Source: Saccharomycopsis fibuligera x Saccharomycopsis cf. fibuligera (Eukaryota; Ascomycota; Saccharomycetes; Ascoideales; Saccharomycopsidaceae). From it: 64,000 bases of DNA. Position numbers and translations under genes: made by a program. Below the pieces are notes generated by a model. It was given only the letters and a program-made list of their open reading frames with translations. It had not been told where the DNA came from and ran no database searches. Each line of letters begins with the position of its first letter. The stretch's first letter is position 1. The stretch is taken from positions 310,001 to 374,000 of the forward strand of contig CP012809.1 of NCBI GenBank assembly GCA_001936135.1. The letters run 5' to 3'. Below are positions 34,911 through 45,512 of this stretch, piece by piece.

Positions 34911-36131
34911 TTAAACTTTGAAGAATCTGAAACTGAGAGGAGAGTCATTGTCTTTACCCGTTTTCAATTTAGCACCAGATCTTTTAGTTCTTTTCAATTC
35001 AGAGGTCAATGTCTTAGTTTTGGCATTGTTCTCTAGCTTTTTGATCAATTTTGAGTGAAGCTATTTGACAAATTCTGTTAGTAAATCATGTTTCTCCACT
35101 CAATCGCCTCCTCGTTCAAGCCAACAAGAAAAATTAGTAACTAACCTTTTTGGTGTCTGAGAAAATGTTGGCTAACAAGATCGAATGCGTATAATTGTTT
35201 TCAAACGACTTTGAAATCTGCTGTTAGTAAAGACTGTCGCATAATTTAAAGCAATACCACCGAAAGTTTATATATCTAGACAAAAAAGCTTACCATCCTA
35301 CCAAATGTGGAGAAAACTAAAGGATAAATTTTTTCAAGTTCAATGAAGCGGCAAAAAATAATGTAATTCAAGACCTGCAACATATGATTAAACTCTTCTG
35401 ATCTGGGTGTCTCCGTTGTCTCTTGAGAACCAAAGTCAATGGAGTTAGTGTTTGGATAGTATTCGAACTCCAATTTGAGCGTATCGAAATGAATAATCTC
35501 GTAATCCTCGGACTTGATAACAGGATCCATCTGATATCTCAGCTCTTTGTTGAATAGTTTACATTTTAAGAAAGCTTTTATTGCGGAAATGTTAGTGTAC
35601 TTCCTCAATTAATAATATGTTAGCGTTCATGGTTCACTAAACTTTATACTCACCACATAAAGAAGTCTCTGGTCTGGATATTACCTCTGATGTGAAATTG
35701 AATTGAGACCATAGCTGTCAAAAAGTTAGTTATAACGTCACAATACGAATATACCCTCAGAAGTCACTCATTTACTTTAATGTCGAAGGTTTGCTGTAGC
35801 CCCTTAGAAAAATTGTTTTCCTTAATTGATACGCCTCCATACTTGAGATTCAACTCTAGCTTTAGACCCCAAATCGGGTGCATTGTTAGTATAATCTTGA
35901 CTAACAAAAAGGTTACTTCGATTTCTAATATCATATCATAGCACTCTAATAAGCACATTATAGAATACATACTGTAATATGAGGAAGTTTTGGAAGTACA
36001 ACCACTTGAGAATGATTTAGCGCTGAGGCATATACCAAATTGTTCTTCTCATCGAGCAAATTATAACTCAGTTTGATCGAGTAGAAAGCATCGCCATTGC
36101 GGAAATAAGATCTATCTGAAGTGAAAGACAT
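34911..36131 (-). CDS. REC102: Rec102-like meiotic double-strand-break protein, six exons
   Basis: Spliced model in which all phases agree: exons 35973-36131, 35776-35859, 35654-35714, 35294-35574, 35146-35217 and 34911-35060, encoding 268 residues. The introns are 113, 61, 79, 76 and 85 nt. Donors are GTATGT, GTAAAT, GTGAGT, GTAAGC and GTTAGT. Branch-like TACTAAC or CTAAC sites precede each acceptor, notably exact TACTAAC in introns 1, 4 and 5. From memory the product parallels S. cerevisiae Rec102 (264 residues): LPKLPHI.LELNLKY near 46-60, a W then FLKCKLF near 100-108, LEFEYY near 130, and EFNHML...EKIYPLVFS near 155-185. Rec102 is the Top6B-like partner of Spo11 with Rec104 and is needed for meiotic breaks. 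The family diverges fast, so the name needs a profile search. The exon 3 and exon 4 acceptors are the least certain. Confidence 0.62.
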
Positions 36132-36465
36132 TCTACTGAAGAATTGTGTATTGAGGAAACAGTAGATTCTATTATAAATAAAAGAAGAAGCTAACAAAAG
36201 AGAAAAAGAAAGTAGAAATACACTGGAAGCCATGCATGAAACCATTAAGCGCCGCCATAGAAAACAAAACAAAGCAAATATAAAAAAACAAACAAAAAAA
36301 CAAAAAAACAAAAAAACAAAAAAACAAAAAAACAAAAAAACAAAACAAACAAAACAAACAAACATACATAAAGGCATCATCATAAACATAAATAATGAAA
36401 TTTAGATAGAAATGCAACAGCGTAGAAAAACATTATAGACACTGTTATACACAGCTTGAAGTGGG
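36132..36465. repeat. Intergenic with (A7C)n tandem repeat
   Basis: Between the REC102-like start and the 3' end of the next gene. The core, about 36282-36341, repeats AAAAAAAC with period 8 six or more times, then AAAC/AAAAC units to about 36364. Confidence 0.85.
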
Positions 36466-37866
36466 TCACTTATGAACTTTGCCAGAAAGTTCTTGTTTTC
36501 TTTTTTTGCGATGCTTCAATTGTTCAACTTGCCTGCTAAGACTGTCCAAAACTGCCGCATTAGTGATGGTCATCTCCTCCATTTCCTGCTCTAACTTCAT
36601 TTCTAGGAGCGTTAATTCCATTGATACTATCTTCTTCAAGTTTTTGAAGGCATTGAAAAGCTTTAAGTGCTGAACTTCGAGAAAACGGAATAAATTTCGA
36701 AGTTGATGAATGTATATCACTGTACCGTAGTTGGAATCTGGGAAGGACCTTTGAGAAAATGAGAGGTACTCCATCATACGGGCAACATAGCGTTCAGGAA
36801 CCACTGCAATTATTCTATGGCCGGTTATCACCACATCTTCATCACTTTCATTATTAGTAGCAGTATCACTAATATTATTAGCATTAACACTATTAATATT
36901 ATTATTAGATGGCACAGCTGATGTACTTAATCCTTCTCTTTCGCCATCAGTTGGCTCTTCTTCGCTTTGTTTCATTGAAACAGTAGAATGTAATGTCTGA
37001 GAAAAAACGTCATCGCTAGCTGGTACAGTGGTATGTGCTGTATCATCATTTTCAGAAACTGACCCAAATTTACCAGCATTTTGCTGCTCAGAAACTGAGA
37101 TTTCTTTGTCATTTGAAGTCAGTTCAGCTTGATGAGATGTATTACTTGAATTATTGACTACTACTAATGCCGATGGCGTTGAGGTGCTAATATGATTGCC
37201 ATTTACTGCCATCTTGAGTTCTGGGTTTTCATCTTTATTAATGCTAATATTTTCATTTGCGTAAGAGAGTTCGTTTCCATTATTTGCAATAAAATTCCCA
37301 ACATTTTCCTTATTTGAGCTACTTAAATAACCATTGATAGATTCTATAGTTTCGACGTCCTTGGAAATGTTTTCACCATACAAAAGTTCCTCGTCATCGT
37401 CAATAACTATTGGTGCATCCTCGTCTCCATCTAAGTTGTCATTGATTTTGCTAACAGGCTTTTCGGCATTCCGTAATCGTCCTGCTACATACAGAGCCTT
37501 TGTTATCTTGTTTGTTGAATATTCATCGTTAGTGTTGCTAATGTTGGCCATGCTGCCAATTTGATTCTGTACAGCAGCAGCAGGAACAGCAGCAGAACCA
37601 TTTTGTGTAACTTTTGCAGCTCCAATTCGCTTTCTGTTGTTGTTTCCAAAGTTCTTATCTACTTTTTGCCTTATTGCTTTATGTAGCTGAAAATCATTCA
37701 TATAACGCGCTGAAGATTCTTTAGAAGTGAGCCGTATAGGCTCCAACTGAAAATCTATGTTGAATGAATTGCTATCTTTGTTGTTAATGCTGTATTTCTG
37801 TTTATTATCAACGCGACGCGTTCGGCTTTGCAACTCTGCCAAAAATTGCTTCAAGGGCTTTTCCAT
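36466..37866 (-). CDS. Unknown protein with SUMO-interaction-like motifs and C-terminal coiled coil
   Basis: Intact 466-residue frame, family not recognised. The N-terminus MEKPLKQFLAELQSRTRRV is amphipathic and basic. The middle is Asn/Ser/Asp-rich and disordered. Two stretches look like SUMO-interaction motifs: APIVIDDDEELL (about residue 150) and EDVVITGH (about 350), each a short aliphatic run next to acidic residues. The region from about 355 looks folded (HRIIAVVPERYVARMMEYL, NLFRFLEVQHLKLFNAF) and is followed by a long coiled coil (LKKIVSMELTLLEMKLEQEM..., about 400-455). No RING or helicase domain is seen, so a SUMO-targeted ubiquitin ligase is not supported. A nuclear scaffold that binds SUMOylated partners is a guess. 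Confidence 0.65.
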   Translation of the reverse strand: MEKPLKQFLAELQSRTRRVDNKQKYSINNKDSNSFNIDFQLEPIRLTSKESSARYMNDFQLHKAIRQKVDKNFGNNNRKRIGAAKVTQNGSAAVPAAAVQNQIGSMANISNTNDEYSTNKITKALYVAGRLRNAEKPVSKINDNLDGDEDAPIVIDDDEELLYGENISKDVETIESINGYLSSSNKENVGNFIANNGNELSYANENISINKDENPELKMAVNGNHISTSTPSALVVVNNSSNTSHQAELTSNDKEISVSEQQNAGKFGSVSENDDTAHTTVPASDDVFSQTLHSTVSMKQSEEEPTDGEREGLSTSAVPSNNNINSVNANNISDTATNNESDEDVVITGHRIIAVVPERYVARMMEYLSFSQRSFPDSNYGTVIYIHQLRNLFRFLEVQHLKLFNAFKNLKKIVSMELTLLEMKLEQEMEEMTITNAAVLDSLSRQVEQLKHRKKRKQELSGKVHK

Positions 37867-38183
37867 GACTGATTCATCTGGGACAAAAATGTTAAGTAGT
37901 ATATGATTATTTTATACCCTTTTGTACCAAATAACCCCAATAATTAGAGCCTGTTGTTGTGATGACGTACTGCGCAGTTTCTACTTTAATCTGATAGAAT
38001 CTGTGGATGCCCAGTGGATATATCAAAATACCAGAAACGTGACTACACTGGGTAAAAAAAATTTTAAGTGTAAGGAGAGCCTGGAAACTGCAGCCAAACC
38101 GCCCTTATCTCAATCTCTGCAGAGTGATATAACATCCACTTGATACCCCTTTGAAGTATCTTGTCAATTTCACTTTATTCACC
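37867..38183 (+). promoter_or_regulatory. Divergent promoter between the unknown gene and the PRPP synthetase gene
   Basis: About 320 bases. Contains TGACGTAC at 37962-37969, resembling a bZIP half-site cluster; no firm operator call. Confidence 0.3.
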
Positions 38184-39170
38184 ATGCCTACAATGAAACC
38201 AGAATCTCCCAACAGCATCAAGGTGCTAGCAGGCAATTCGCACCCAGAGCTTGCCAACAATATTGCCCGATTCTTGGGCATCAAAGTCTCCAGAATTATT
38301 ACCAACCGTTCCTCAAATGATGAATCGATAATCACCATGGGGGAAACTGTCAGAGATGAAGATGTTTACATTATTCAAACTGGTAGTGGTGAATCAGAAA
38401 TTAATGATAATTTAATGGAGCTTTTAATGATGATTAGAGCATGCAAGTCAGCTTCAGCAAGAAGAATTACCGCAGTTATTCCTAATTTCCCATATGCAAG
38501 ACAAGACAGAAAAGATAAGAGTAGAGCTTGTATCACGGCAAAACTCATGGCTAACTTATTGCAAACTTCCGGCGCTGATCATGTTATTACTATGGACTTG
38601 CATGCTTCTCAGATTCAGGGGTTTTTCAGAATCCCTGTGGATAACTTGTACAGTGAGCCTAGTGTCATTTCCTACATCAAAGCCAACCTCCCGTACAAAG
38701 AATCAATAATCATATCTCCAGATGCTGGTGGTGCTAAACGTGCTGCTTCATTGGCCGATAAATTAGATTTGAAATTTGCATTGATCCACAAAGAACGTCA
38801 GAAGGCGAACGAGGTGTCAAGAATGGTACTTGTTGGTGATGTCACTGATAAAATCTGTATCATTGTAGATGACATGGCTGATACCTGTGGAACATTAGTG
38901 AAAGCAGCACATACGTTATTGGAGCATGGGGCTAGAAAAGTGGTGGCCATTGTGACCCACGGTATATTGTCCGGTAATGCTATCAATAATATCAATAATA
39001 GCAGCTTGGATAGCGTGGTTTGCACAAATACTGTGCCTTTTGAAAGCAAAGTAGAATTATGTCCAAAATTAAAAAAAATTGATGTCAGTCCTACTTTGGC
39101 AGAAGCTATACGACGTTTACATAATGGTGAAAGTGTGTCATATCTTTTTAACCACTCGCCCCCATCCTAA
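38184..39170 (+). CDS. Ribose-phosphate pyrophosphokinase (PRPP synthetase, Prs2/3/4 type)
   Basis: Makes PRPP from ribose 5-phosphate and ATP for purine, pyrimidine, His and Trp synthesis. The frame opens at 38151; Met at 38184 ([20 protein letters not shown]) matches the family start and gives 328 residues. Visible: [20 protein letters not shown], the catalytic-flexible loop region, [11 protein letters not shown], and the PRPP-binding loop [14 protein letters not shown]. It is the short form without the long inserts of Prs1/Prs5, so it belongs to the Prs2/Prs3/Prs4 group; the exact paralogue is not assignable. [12 protein letters not shown] has Cys where other members have Pro. In yeast these subunits work as heteromers. 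Confidence 0.93.
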   Translation: MPTMKPESPNSIKVLAGNSHPELANNIARFLGIKVSRIITNRSSNDESIITMGETVRDEDVYIIQTGSGESEINDNLMELLMMIRACKSASARRITAVIPNFPYARQDRKDKSRACITAKLMANLLQTSGADHVITMDLHASQIQGFFRIPVDNLYSEPSVISYIKANLPYKESIIISPDAGGAKRAASLADKLDLKFALIHKERQKANEVSRMVLVGDVTDKICIIVDDMADTCGTLVKAAHTLLEHGARKVVAIVTHGILSGNAINNINNSSLDSVVCTNTVPFESKVELCPKLKKIDVSPTLAEAIRRLHNGESVSYLFNHSPPS

Positions 39171-39400
39171 GATTATTACGCCTTTTCAAAGTTGCTTTGA
39201 AAGGAAAGAAAAAAGGTAAAGATTTGACATCTAAAAATTTATATTATATAGGCATGTATCATGGACTGGAAAAACGAGAAATAAACAGGATTTAACGCAC
39301 GATATAAAATAATGGTAATAGTAGTAACAATAATAATAATTATAATAATCATAAAATATAAAAAATGAAGAAGTAAACGAGACGGGATACCGAGTGGCAT

Positions 39401-40141
39401 TCAATTTCTAAGCAATTTAGTACCAACGGCTAATAGCACTACAATGAATACAGAGTACCACCAATTATACTTACCACTAGCAGTAGCCGCATTTCTTTGG
39501 GCACTTGCTTCATTCAATGCAATTGCTCTCAATCTATCTTCAGGATCAGAAATTTGGTCAATATCAATAGGTTTTTCCGAATTCAAACGGCTTTGCATTA
39601 GTTGTTTCTTTTTCAATTTCTCTTCTTCTGCCTTCTTAGCCTCTTTTATGTCTTTTTGGTTCTCGGCAATCAACTCCGGAAACACCGCAACAAATTTAAC
39701 GTCTTCAGAAATGTTCCATTGTTTACTGTTTTTGGCTAGTCTGCGCTTCACTTCAGCAGTAGTTTCCAAGGACCCTGTTGTAGATTCATTACTAGTCATG
39801 AAACTCAAAAGACCAGTAAGTATTGTTGAAACACTCCATGCTGGATTCCAGCTATCTGGATGGTAATCTGACATAGAAAGACAAAGTCTAGTATTGGTTT
39901 TGAATCTACCACTCGGAGTCACCATCCGTATTGCCGGTGGCTTGAATGGATAGTCTTTCTGAAAAGTTAGTGTACCATGATATTGTCCGCCTTCGTATTC
40001 AGTTCCCGGAGGCCCAGTAATGATGTAGTGCCACTCAAGAATGTTATGCTCATTTGGACGGGCAGTAATGAATGGTGGGGGATTTTGTTGGATGGTTTTG
40101 TATTCACGAGTAAGACGTTTTTGTGCTTGAAGAGATGCCAT
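39401..40141 (-). CDS. UBC6: ER-anchored ubiquitin-conjugating enzyme E2 Ubc6
   Basis: Tail-anchored E2 of the ER membrane acting with the Doa10 ligase in ER-associated degradation. The UBC fold shows EWHYIITGPPGTEYEGGQYH and PFKPPAIRM, then catalytic Cys87 in TRLCLSMSDYHPDSWNP, with the extended acceptor loop typical of Ubc6. The linker is Lys/Glu-rich, and the C-terminal anchor is YNWWYSVFIVVLLAVGTKLL. Length 246 residues versus 250 in S. cerevisiae. Converges with the PRPP synthetase gene; only 230 bases separate their stops. Confidence 0.96.
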   Translation of the reverse strand: MASLQAQKRLTREYKTIQQNPPPFITARPNEHNILEWHYIITGPPGTEYEGGQYHGTLTFQKDYPFKPPAIRMVTPSGRFKTNTRLCLSMSDYHPDSWNPAWSVSTILTGLLSFMTSNESTTGSLETTAEVKRRLAKNSKQWNISEDVKFVAVFPELIAENQKDIKEAKKAEEEKLKKKQLMQSRLNSEKPIDIDQISDPEDRLRAIALNEASAQRNAATASGKYNWWYSVFIVVLLAVGTKLLRN

Positions 40142-41308
40142 GTCTTGTTAATTTATGTGGCTTTTTTTTGTCGCGATATTAGTTTTTTAACATAAATATT
40201 ATAGTAAAAAAGTTGTTGTGTATGTTTTCTTTTATTGAATCTACAAAATCTTTGAATTTGTTGGCTGTATAGGACTAGAATCTGCTATCTCGGGCGATGT
40301 TCAAATTGCAAAAAACAAGTAGTTTTGAGTAAATGACCGAATACTTTTAAATTTTCTGCTTGCTAGCAAGGAGTGACTAAGCACAAAGAATGAATTACTG
40401 ATGAATAGAGGTTAAATCCGATGATGTAAATGGTAATGCTGACGATGTCGATAATGGAGCACACACTTTCTGGGACTGGCTTTTGGGGTGGTTTTCTTTA
40501 CTGTACTTTTCTCTCTGACTTGTGTCTTCATTTAAAGATTACGTAATATGTTACATATTCTGCGGTCACGGGAGCTCCCAGAAAGGACTTGCGCATCTTC
40601 TAACATGAACTCAAAGCTATGATGGCACCACTGTAATGTGAAATAGAGAGACAATGTTGGAGAAATACTGTCAATATTCAACTTTGAAAATTGGTCTATA
40701 CTTAGTAGTATTTGGAGGTTGAACAATAATTTCCGGATGTCCTACGCATACGTACTGCAATAAAAAATTATTGAGGAAAGCCATAATGATGGACGAAATA
40801 TGATTCAGAATATCAGTTTAGAATCAATCGGTTACAGCGCAAATTTGCAACTGTTTTTTTTAAAAAAAAAAAATAAAAATAAAAAGGTATCCCTGACTTG
40901 CGTAAGGAACCAAGAGCGCCAATTTGTGTATAAACTGGAGAGCCAAAATCACATGAATTTTGAGTTGACCATCAAACATTACACAGAAAATTAGCTGTTG
41001 TAAGCTTTAAATGTAAAATGTAGTATTTACTGCTTTTTGGAAATCAAAGCAGTGGGTATCTTATTTTATTTACAATAGATATGAATGGTAGTAATAACAA
41101 AAAGAATAAGCAAACCAAAATAAATGCGACAATACAAACGACATAAAAAGATCTTTGGAAATAAGACAAAACATTGATGGCTCTAGACTTTTAAACTATC
41201 AAGAGAATAGTAATGAAAAGCAGAAAGCGATAAAATAATCAAGGTCAACAACATAAAGAAGAAAGAATCAATAATACAAAAGAGCGTCATTTTAAAGAAA
41301 GTCCAAGC
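40142..41308. other. Intergenic, no gene recognised
   Basis: About 1.17 kb between the UBC6 start and the AST1-like 3' end, with A/T tracts. Two TGATGA boxes and one CTGA near 40398-40442 superficially look like a snoRNA but lack a terminal stem. Nothing called. Confidence 0.45.
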
Positions 41309-42760
41309 TTAGAAATCCTCCACTTCAACCAAAACCTTACCCAACGCATGTTGAGTCTTTAATTTATCCAAAGCTTTTTTGATCTCCGTCATCTTGAAGA
41401 CTCTATTCACCTTAACTTGTAATTGACTTTGTCTGATCATTTCTAACCCAATTTTGAGCAGATTGTTCAAATTTTTAACGTTACTTCCGTCAAAATTAAC
41501 CATCTTGTAGTTGATTCTTGGCCCCCCAAACATCAGCAACGCACCACGGCCATATCCACCGCCAACCACGGTACCACTACCGTAAACAAATTCCTTGCTA
41601 CGATAATTGGCTCTCTTGTCACCAACGGTTGTCAAATATGTACCATTGCGGTCATTTAAGATTTGTTGATGGGCCTCAAGTAATGTAGTACCGCCCAAGT
41701 AATCAACAATAATATCAAATTTCTTATCTGGATACAACACTTCCACTTCGTTTCCGTGTCTGTCAATTATTGTCTTTTTACCATTAGTCAATAATGTAGA
41801 AATCGATTTTATCAAATCAAATTCTTTCTTATAATCAATAACCACTGAAGCACCACATTGAGTCACTAAATCACTAGCGGTACCTGAACAAATTGCCACA
41901 ATATTAGAAACATGGAAATAGTGTTTGAGGATTTGAATAGTCATTAGCCCAGTACCAGTAGAACCACCGTTAACAAGCACTGTACTTTCAGAATTTAATC
42001 CTCCAGCAGTTATTGAATTAAGTACTTGAAAAGCAGTAGCGAAGTTATATGCCCAACCTCCAAGTTTTTGATATCCGAAAAGTGATAATGAGACATCATC
42101 AACTCTGACAATTGGATCTTTATTCAAATCAATAAGAATATGTGATGCACTACATCCTTTACTAAACAAATGATAATAAAGCCCAGTAACTGCATCACCT
42201 TCTTCAAAAGCAGCAGCTTGATCACCTTCTTCAGATACTTGATAGACTTCACCCGAATATTCTCTACCAAAACCTTTTTTGGCGCCAGTTAGATCACTGG
42301 TATAATAATTCCATATCTTTAAGTCAATTGGGTTAACGGCAAAATACTTCACATGAACAATTAAAGTGTTGGGCTTCAACGGGAACTTAATCTTTTCATA
42401 ACTGAACTTGGGAAAAATTTGATTATTAATATATGTGACTTCCTTAGTCGGTTTATGTTTAACATGACGTAAAGGTCTCCCTACTCTAACTCTTTTAGGC
42501 TCTGCTGTGATTTGTGGAAGTTCTTTGGGGGATGGTAATGCAGCAACATCATCTGGATCATGTTGATGCTTGTCATTGTGCAAGTATGGATTGATCTGAG
42601 AGTCTAGTTCATCAACGCTAACTCGCTCATCATTGATATTGAACTCTTTAGGAACGTTAAACAGTACTGATTTCTTAGTCATGGTCAATCGAATTTTTGC
42701 TTTGACGTTTTGATGAAGTATCAGTGTGTGATTTTGGGGGTGTGAGTGATTAGATTTCAC
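41309..42760 (-). CDS. AST1: AST1/AST2-like medium-chain dehydrogenase family protein
   Basis: Member of the MDR superfamily without zinc ligands. In yeast, Ast1 associates with lipid rafts and helps deliver the plasma-membrane ATPase Pma1 to the cell surface. The frame is 483 residues from 42760; the Met at 42682 (MTKKSVLFNVPKEF, 457 residues) is an equally good start. Visible: VKYFAVNPIDLKIWNYYTSD and GFGREYSGEV (GroES-like part), nucleotide-binding Gly motif VNGGSTGTGLMTIQIL, FDIIVDYLGGTTLL and the end ALGKVLVEVEDF. The N-terminal 100 residues, with acidic and basic patches, are typical of Ast1 rather than of enzymes such as ETR1. Enzymatic activity is unproven for the family. Confidence 0.82.
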   Translation of the reverse strand: MKSNHSHPQNHTLILHQNVKAKIRLTMTKKSVLFNVPKEFNINDERVSVDELDSQINPYLHNDKHQHDPDDVAALPSPKELPQITAEPKRVRVGRPLRHVKHKPTKEVTYINNQIFPKFSYEKIKFPLKPNTLIVHVKYFAVNPIDLKIWNYYTSDLTGAKKGFGREYSGEVYQVSEEGDQAAAFEEGDAVTGLYYHLFSKGCSASHILIDLNKDPIVRVDDVSLSLFGYQKLGGWAYNFATAFQVLNSITAGGLNSESTVLVNGGSTGTGLMTIQILKHYFHVSNIVAICSGTASDLVTQCGASVVIDYKKEFDLIKSISTLLTNGKKTIIDRHGNEVEVLYPDKKFDIIVDYLGGTTLLEAHQQILNDRNGTYLTTVGDKRANYRSKEFVYGSGTVVGGGYGRGALLMFGGPRINYKMVNFDGSNVKNLNNLLKIGLEMIRQSQLQVKVNRVFKMTEIKKALDKLKTQHALGKVLVEVEDF

Positions 42761-44798
42761 TGAGTTGCCTAGCTATAACTTCCAGAATATCGTACGGAAT
42801 ATACAGTATTGATGAGTAAAAATAATTGGATGATGTCAAGTCAATTTCTGGATATCAACACCTATATATAACGGGAAAAAAAAAGCCTCACAATCTGAAG
42901 ATAATTAACAAAAAGAAAGGAAGAAAGATTACCTGACCCACCGACCTAGCAGATCACAGCGATATTAAACCAAAAAGCGCTTTTTTTTTTATTTTTTTAT
43001 TTTTTTATTTTTTTTTGTTTCCAAAGGAAAACAATTTAAAGTGCGCATAACATAAACGGGACTGCGCGGATATGTGATATTTCCGCAGATCGCTGCATGC
43101 GGCACCGGCGGCTATGGTTTGAGTTGGCCGATTTTGATTATCATGGTACTAGTTATTATTGGGTTTACTGCTTTGTTGTGTTTTTTTAAGCTCAAATGTA
43201 TTATGGCTATAAGAATTACTGGGTTTGGCAGAGTGCAACTACTTACTCGGCCTGTTAGTTGTTAATAGCAAATCTAGTAATTGTGACGAAAGAGTTATAA
43301 GGTATTGTTAGTATATTATTAATTTCGGAGAGCGACAGACGTATACATATAAACAATTGTGTATACTACAGCTGCTACTCAAAATGAAACAGAGTTGGTA
43401 GCCTTAGATATTTATCGCAAGATCGTGTTAATAAGCAGTAATTATTGGGTATGCGGTAATATAGAATTTGTCGCTATGCGTAAAAAAACGTAATCAAAGG
43501 AAAGGTATTACTGTTATTGTAAGTAGTGGTTGAAGAATGAAGCGCGAAGAACGGCTATGTTATAGCGTTTTGACCACTTTCTAAATCAACAAAGAACATT
43601 TGCTGTAGAGTAAACGACAAAAAACTAAGAACATCTTTTCATGCAAAAACAAAAAATCAACAGATATAGTAATTACTAGCCATATCTGACTTAACTGGTA
43701 TAAACTACAACTCCAGGCGATATTTGACAAATTATAATAAACTTGATTGTCGGTATGTATAAGCATGAAGATTGCTGACTAAATAAATATGGAAGACTTC
43801 ATGTGGGCTGACCATGAAAAATTGAGAGATAAAGATCATCACAAATATTGAGTTCACTGTGATGTTCGCCCTTGCTGTTAATGAAACAAAGAACTTCAAA
43901 TTATATAATAAGTTGTGGATCGAGGGTTGAGGAAAACAGAAAACTATAATGAATGAATGCAAACGAATAACGAAAACAGAACAAGCAAATAAATAAGCGA
44001 ATAAACATGAAACCTGAAACATGTACAACTGGAAGAAAATCAAAAGCAAAATTTTGTAGTAAGGAAAAATTTAGGAAACAAAGCACCGAAAAAACAAAAC
44101 AAGTACCTCAGGTAGTGGCCTTATTTCAGCTTATATTATATTGCCATATTCAGCATTTTGATGAATGCATAATAAAGCTCGCGGCATCTCCCGAAAAAAT
44201 ACTAAGCCGACGATAGATTGTAATCTACCAAAAAATATTGATCCAATCTTCTACTGGTAATTGACAACACTAAATGGCTAATTTCTTTGTGGGCTCATTA
44301 TCACCATCAGGTCTTTGAGCACTGTTTAATACAATATTCGCGAATTCAAATTTGTTATTCAGCTGAATCCAAAAACGCTTTGAAACTGAATAAAATATTT
44401 TCTGTAAGCCGTTTTTCAAGTACAAGATATCAACAGACCTTCTTGTTTTAGAGTTTTATCATAAAAACATTGCCACTGGACCTTGCTTGGTATCTCTAAA
44501 TTTTTTCGGTTAGTTGTTCGAAAATTTGTGCAAATTCTTTGAGTTAACAAATGTAGCCGAACTTTGTCTCGGGAGGTAACCATTTACCTTCGGCAACTTG
44601 AACAACTAAGCTGTAGTGCTTTCTCGATTGACAACAATGATAAAACGAAACAGCTCTTTGGATATTATTGGAAAGAAAGTAAATTGGATATAATACAATG
44701 TGTTAGAAAACAAGCAATGGCAATCTGATACCAAAGCCGAAGCGTGAAGCGAATGTCTAAGAAACAACTTATTTTGACTATATTAGGTAGTCGTTTTT
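42761..44798. other. Two-kilobase intergenic region
   Basis: Contains the AST1-like promoter and the DPH3 3' side. T/A tract repeats occur at 42979-43018. A 63-codon frame at 43074-43265 has one hydrophobic helix (WPILIIMVLVIIGFTALLCF) and no homology I recognise; not called. An isolated TACTAAC on the minus strand near 43304-43310 lacks a donor. No RNA gene recognised. Confidence 0.4.
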
Positions 44799-45053
44799 CT
44801 AAGCAGCAATAGCTGCTGGTTGCAATTCGCCGTCATTTTCATCATCTTCCAAATATTCGTTCAAATCTTCTGGGTCAAAAATAACTTGAACCATCAACGA
44901 ACATGTTGGACAAACTGCAATATCTTCACCTGATTGTAAGTCATCAAGTAAGACTTGAAATTTGTCACCGCATGGACACGGATAATGGAAAAATTTGGTG
45001 TCTGGGTCAAAAGTAAAGTCCTCGATTTCCACTTGATCGTAAATAGACTCCAT
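44799..45053 (-). CDS. DPH3: Diphthamide synthesis / Elongator-linked protein Dph3 (Kti11)
   Basis: Small CSL-type zinc/iron protein that supplies electrons for Dph1-Dph2 in diphthamide synthesis on eEF2 and for Elongator-dependent tRNA wobble modification. In the 84-residue protein the four metal Cys are at 26, 28 (PCPCGD), 48 and 51 (CPTCSL), exactly as in the family. The CSL signature and the acidic tail are intact. The start is MESIYDQVEIEDF. The upstream minus-strand transcript with the snoRNA intron (45513-45768) could either be its 5' leader or a separate transcript. Confidence 0.97.
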   Translation of the reverse strand: MESIYDQVEIEDFTFDPDTKFFHYPCPCGDKFQVLLDDLQSGEDIAVCPTCSLMVQVIFDPEDLNEYLEDDENDGELQPAAIAA

Positions 45054-45512
45054 TGTTGTTGCGTACTAATTAAAGATGTGTATTGAGTGTGTTGTTGATT
45101 GGGTGTTTTAAATGTGGTTAGTTGTGGATGAGAATATTTGCCACGGAGCAGCGATGCTGTTATATAACTGGAGAAGTAAATCCGAAGAAAAAAAGTAAAT
45201 CAAAAAAAAGTAAAACAGAAAAAAAAAAAATTTTTTTTCTTGTGACAGACGGAAAAAGAAAGAAAAATTTTACGCTAATAAAAAAGCAGAAAAAAGGAGA
45301 AGCCGGTCTACGTCAACGTCGTGGTACTGCTAACGGCAAAAACGACAACCGCCGAGCAAAAGATTGTCAGCAGACAAAGACTTAGTCTATAGGTGCGATT
45401 TTGATAATGCTACAGATACGCTTATGTTTGTTTAAAAGTTAATTGGTTAAGATCAGTAAATAACCGTGTATTCCTAAACTAGCATTATTAGAGCAATGCA
45501 CTAAGTTTTAAG
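45054..45512 (-). other. Second exon / leader region between the snoRNA intron and DPH3
   Basis: If splicing joins 45769 to 45512, this is the downstream exon. It has no substantial reading frame on the minus strand before DPH3: the first ATG there is followed by stop after three codons. It could be the DPH3 5' leader (about 460 nt) or the body of a non-coding host RNA. Confidence 0.4.

Noticed and set aside
40398-40445. Possible C/D snoRNA (TGATGA boxes and CTGA)
   Set aside because: Box spacing is too short, no terminal stem, and no guide I could match to rRNA.
43074-43265. 63-codon frame with one hydrophobic helix
   Set aside because: No known family, poor context and no conserved motif; could be chance.
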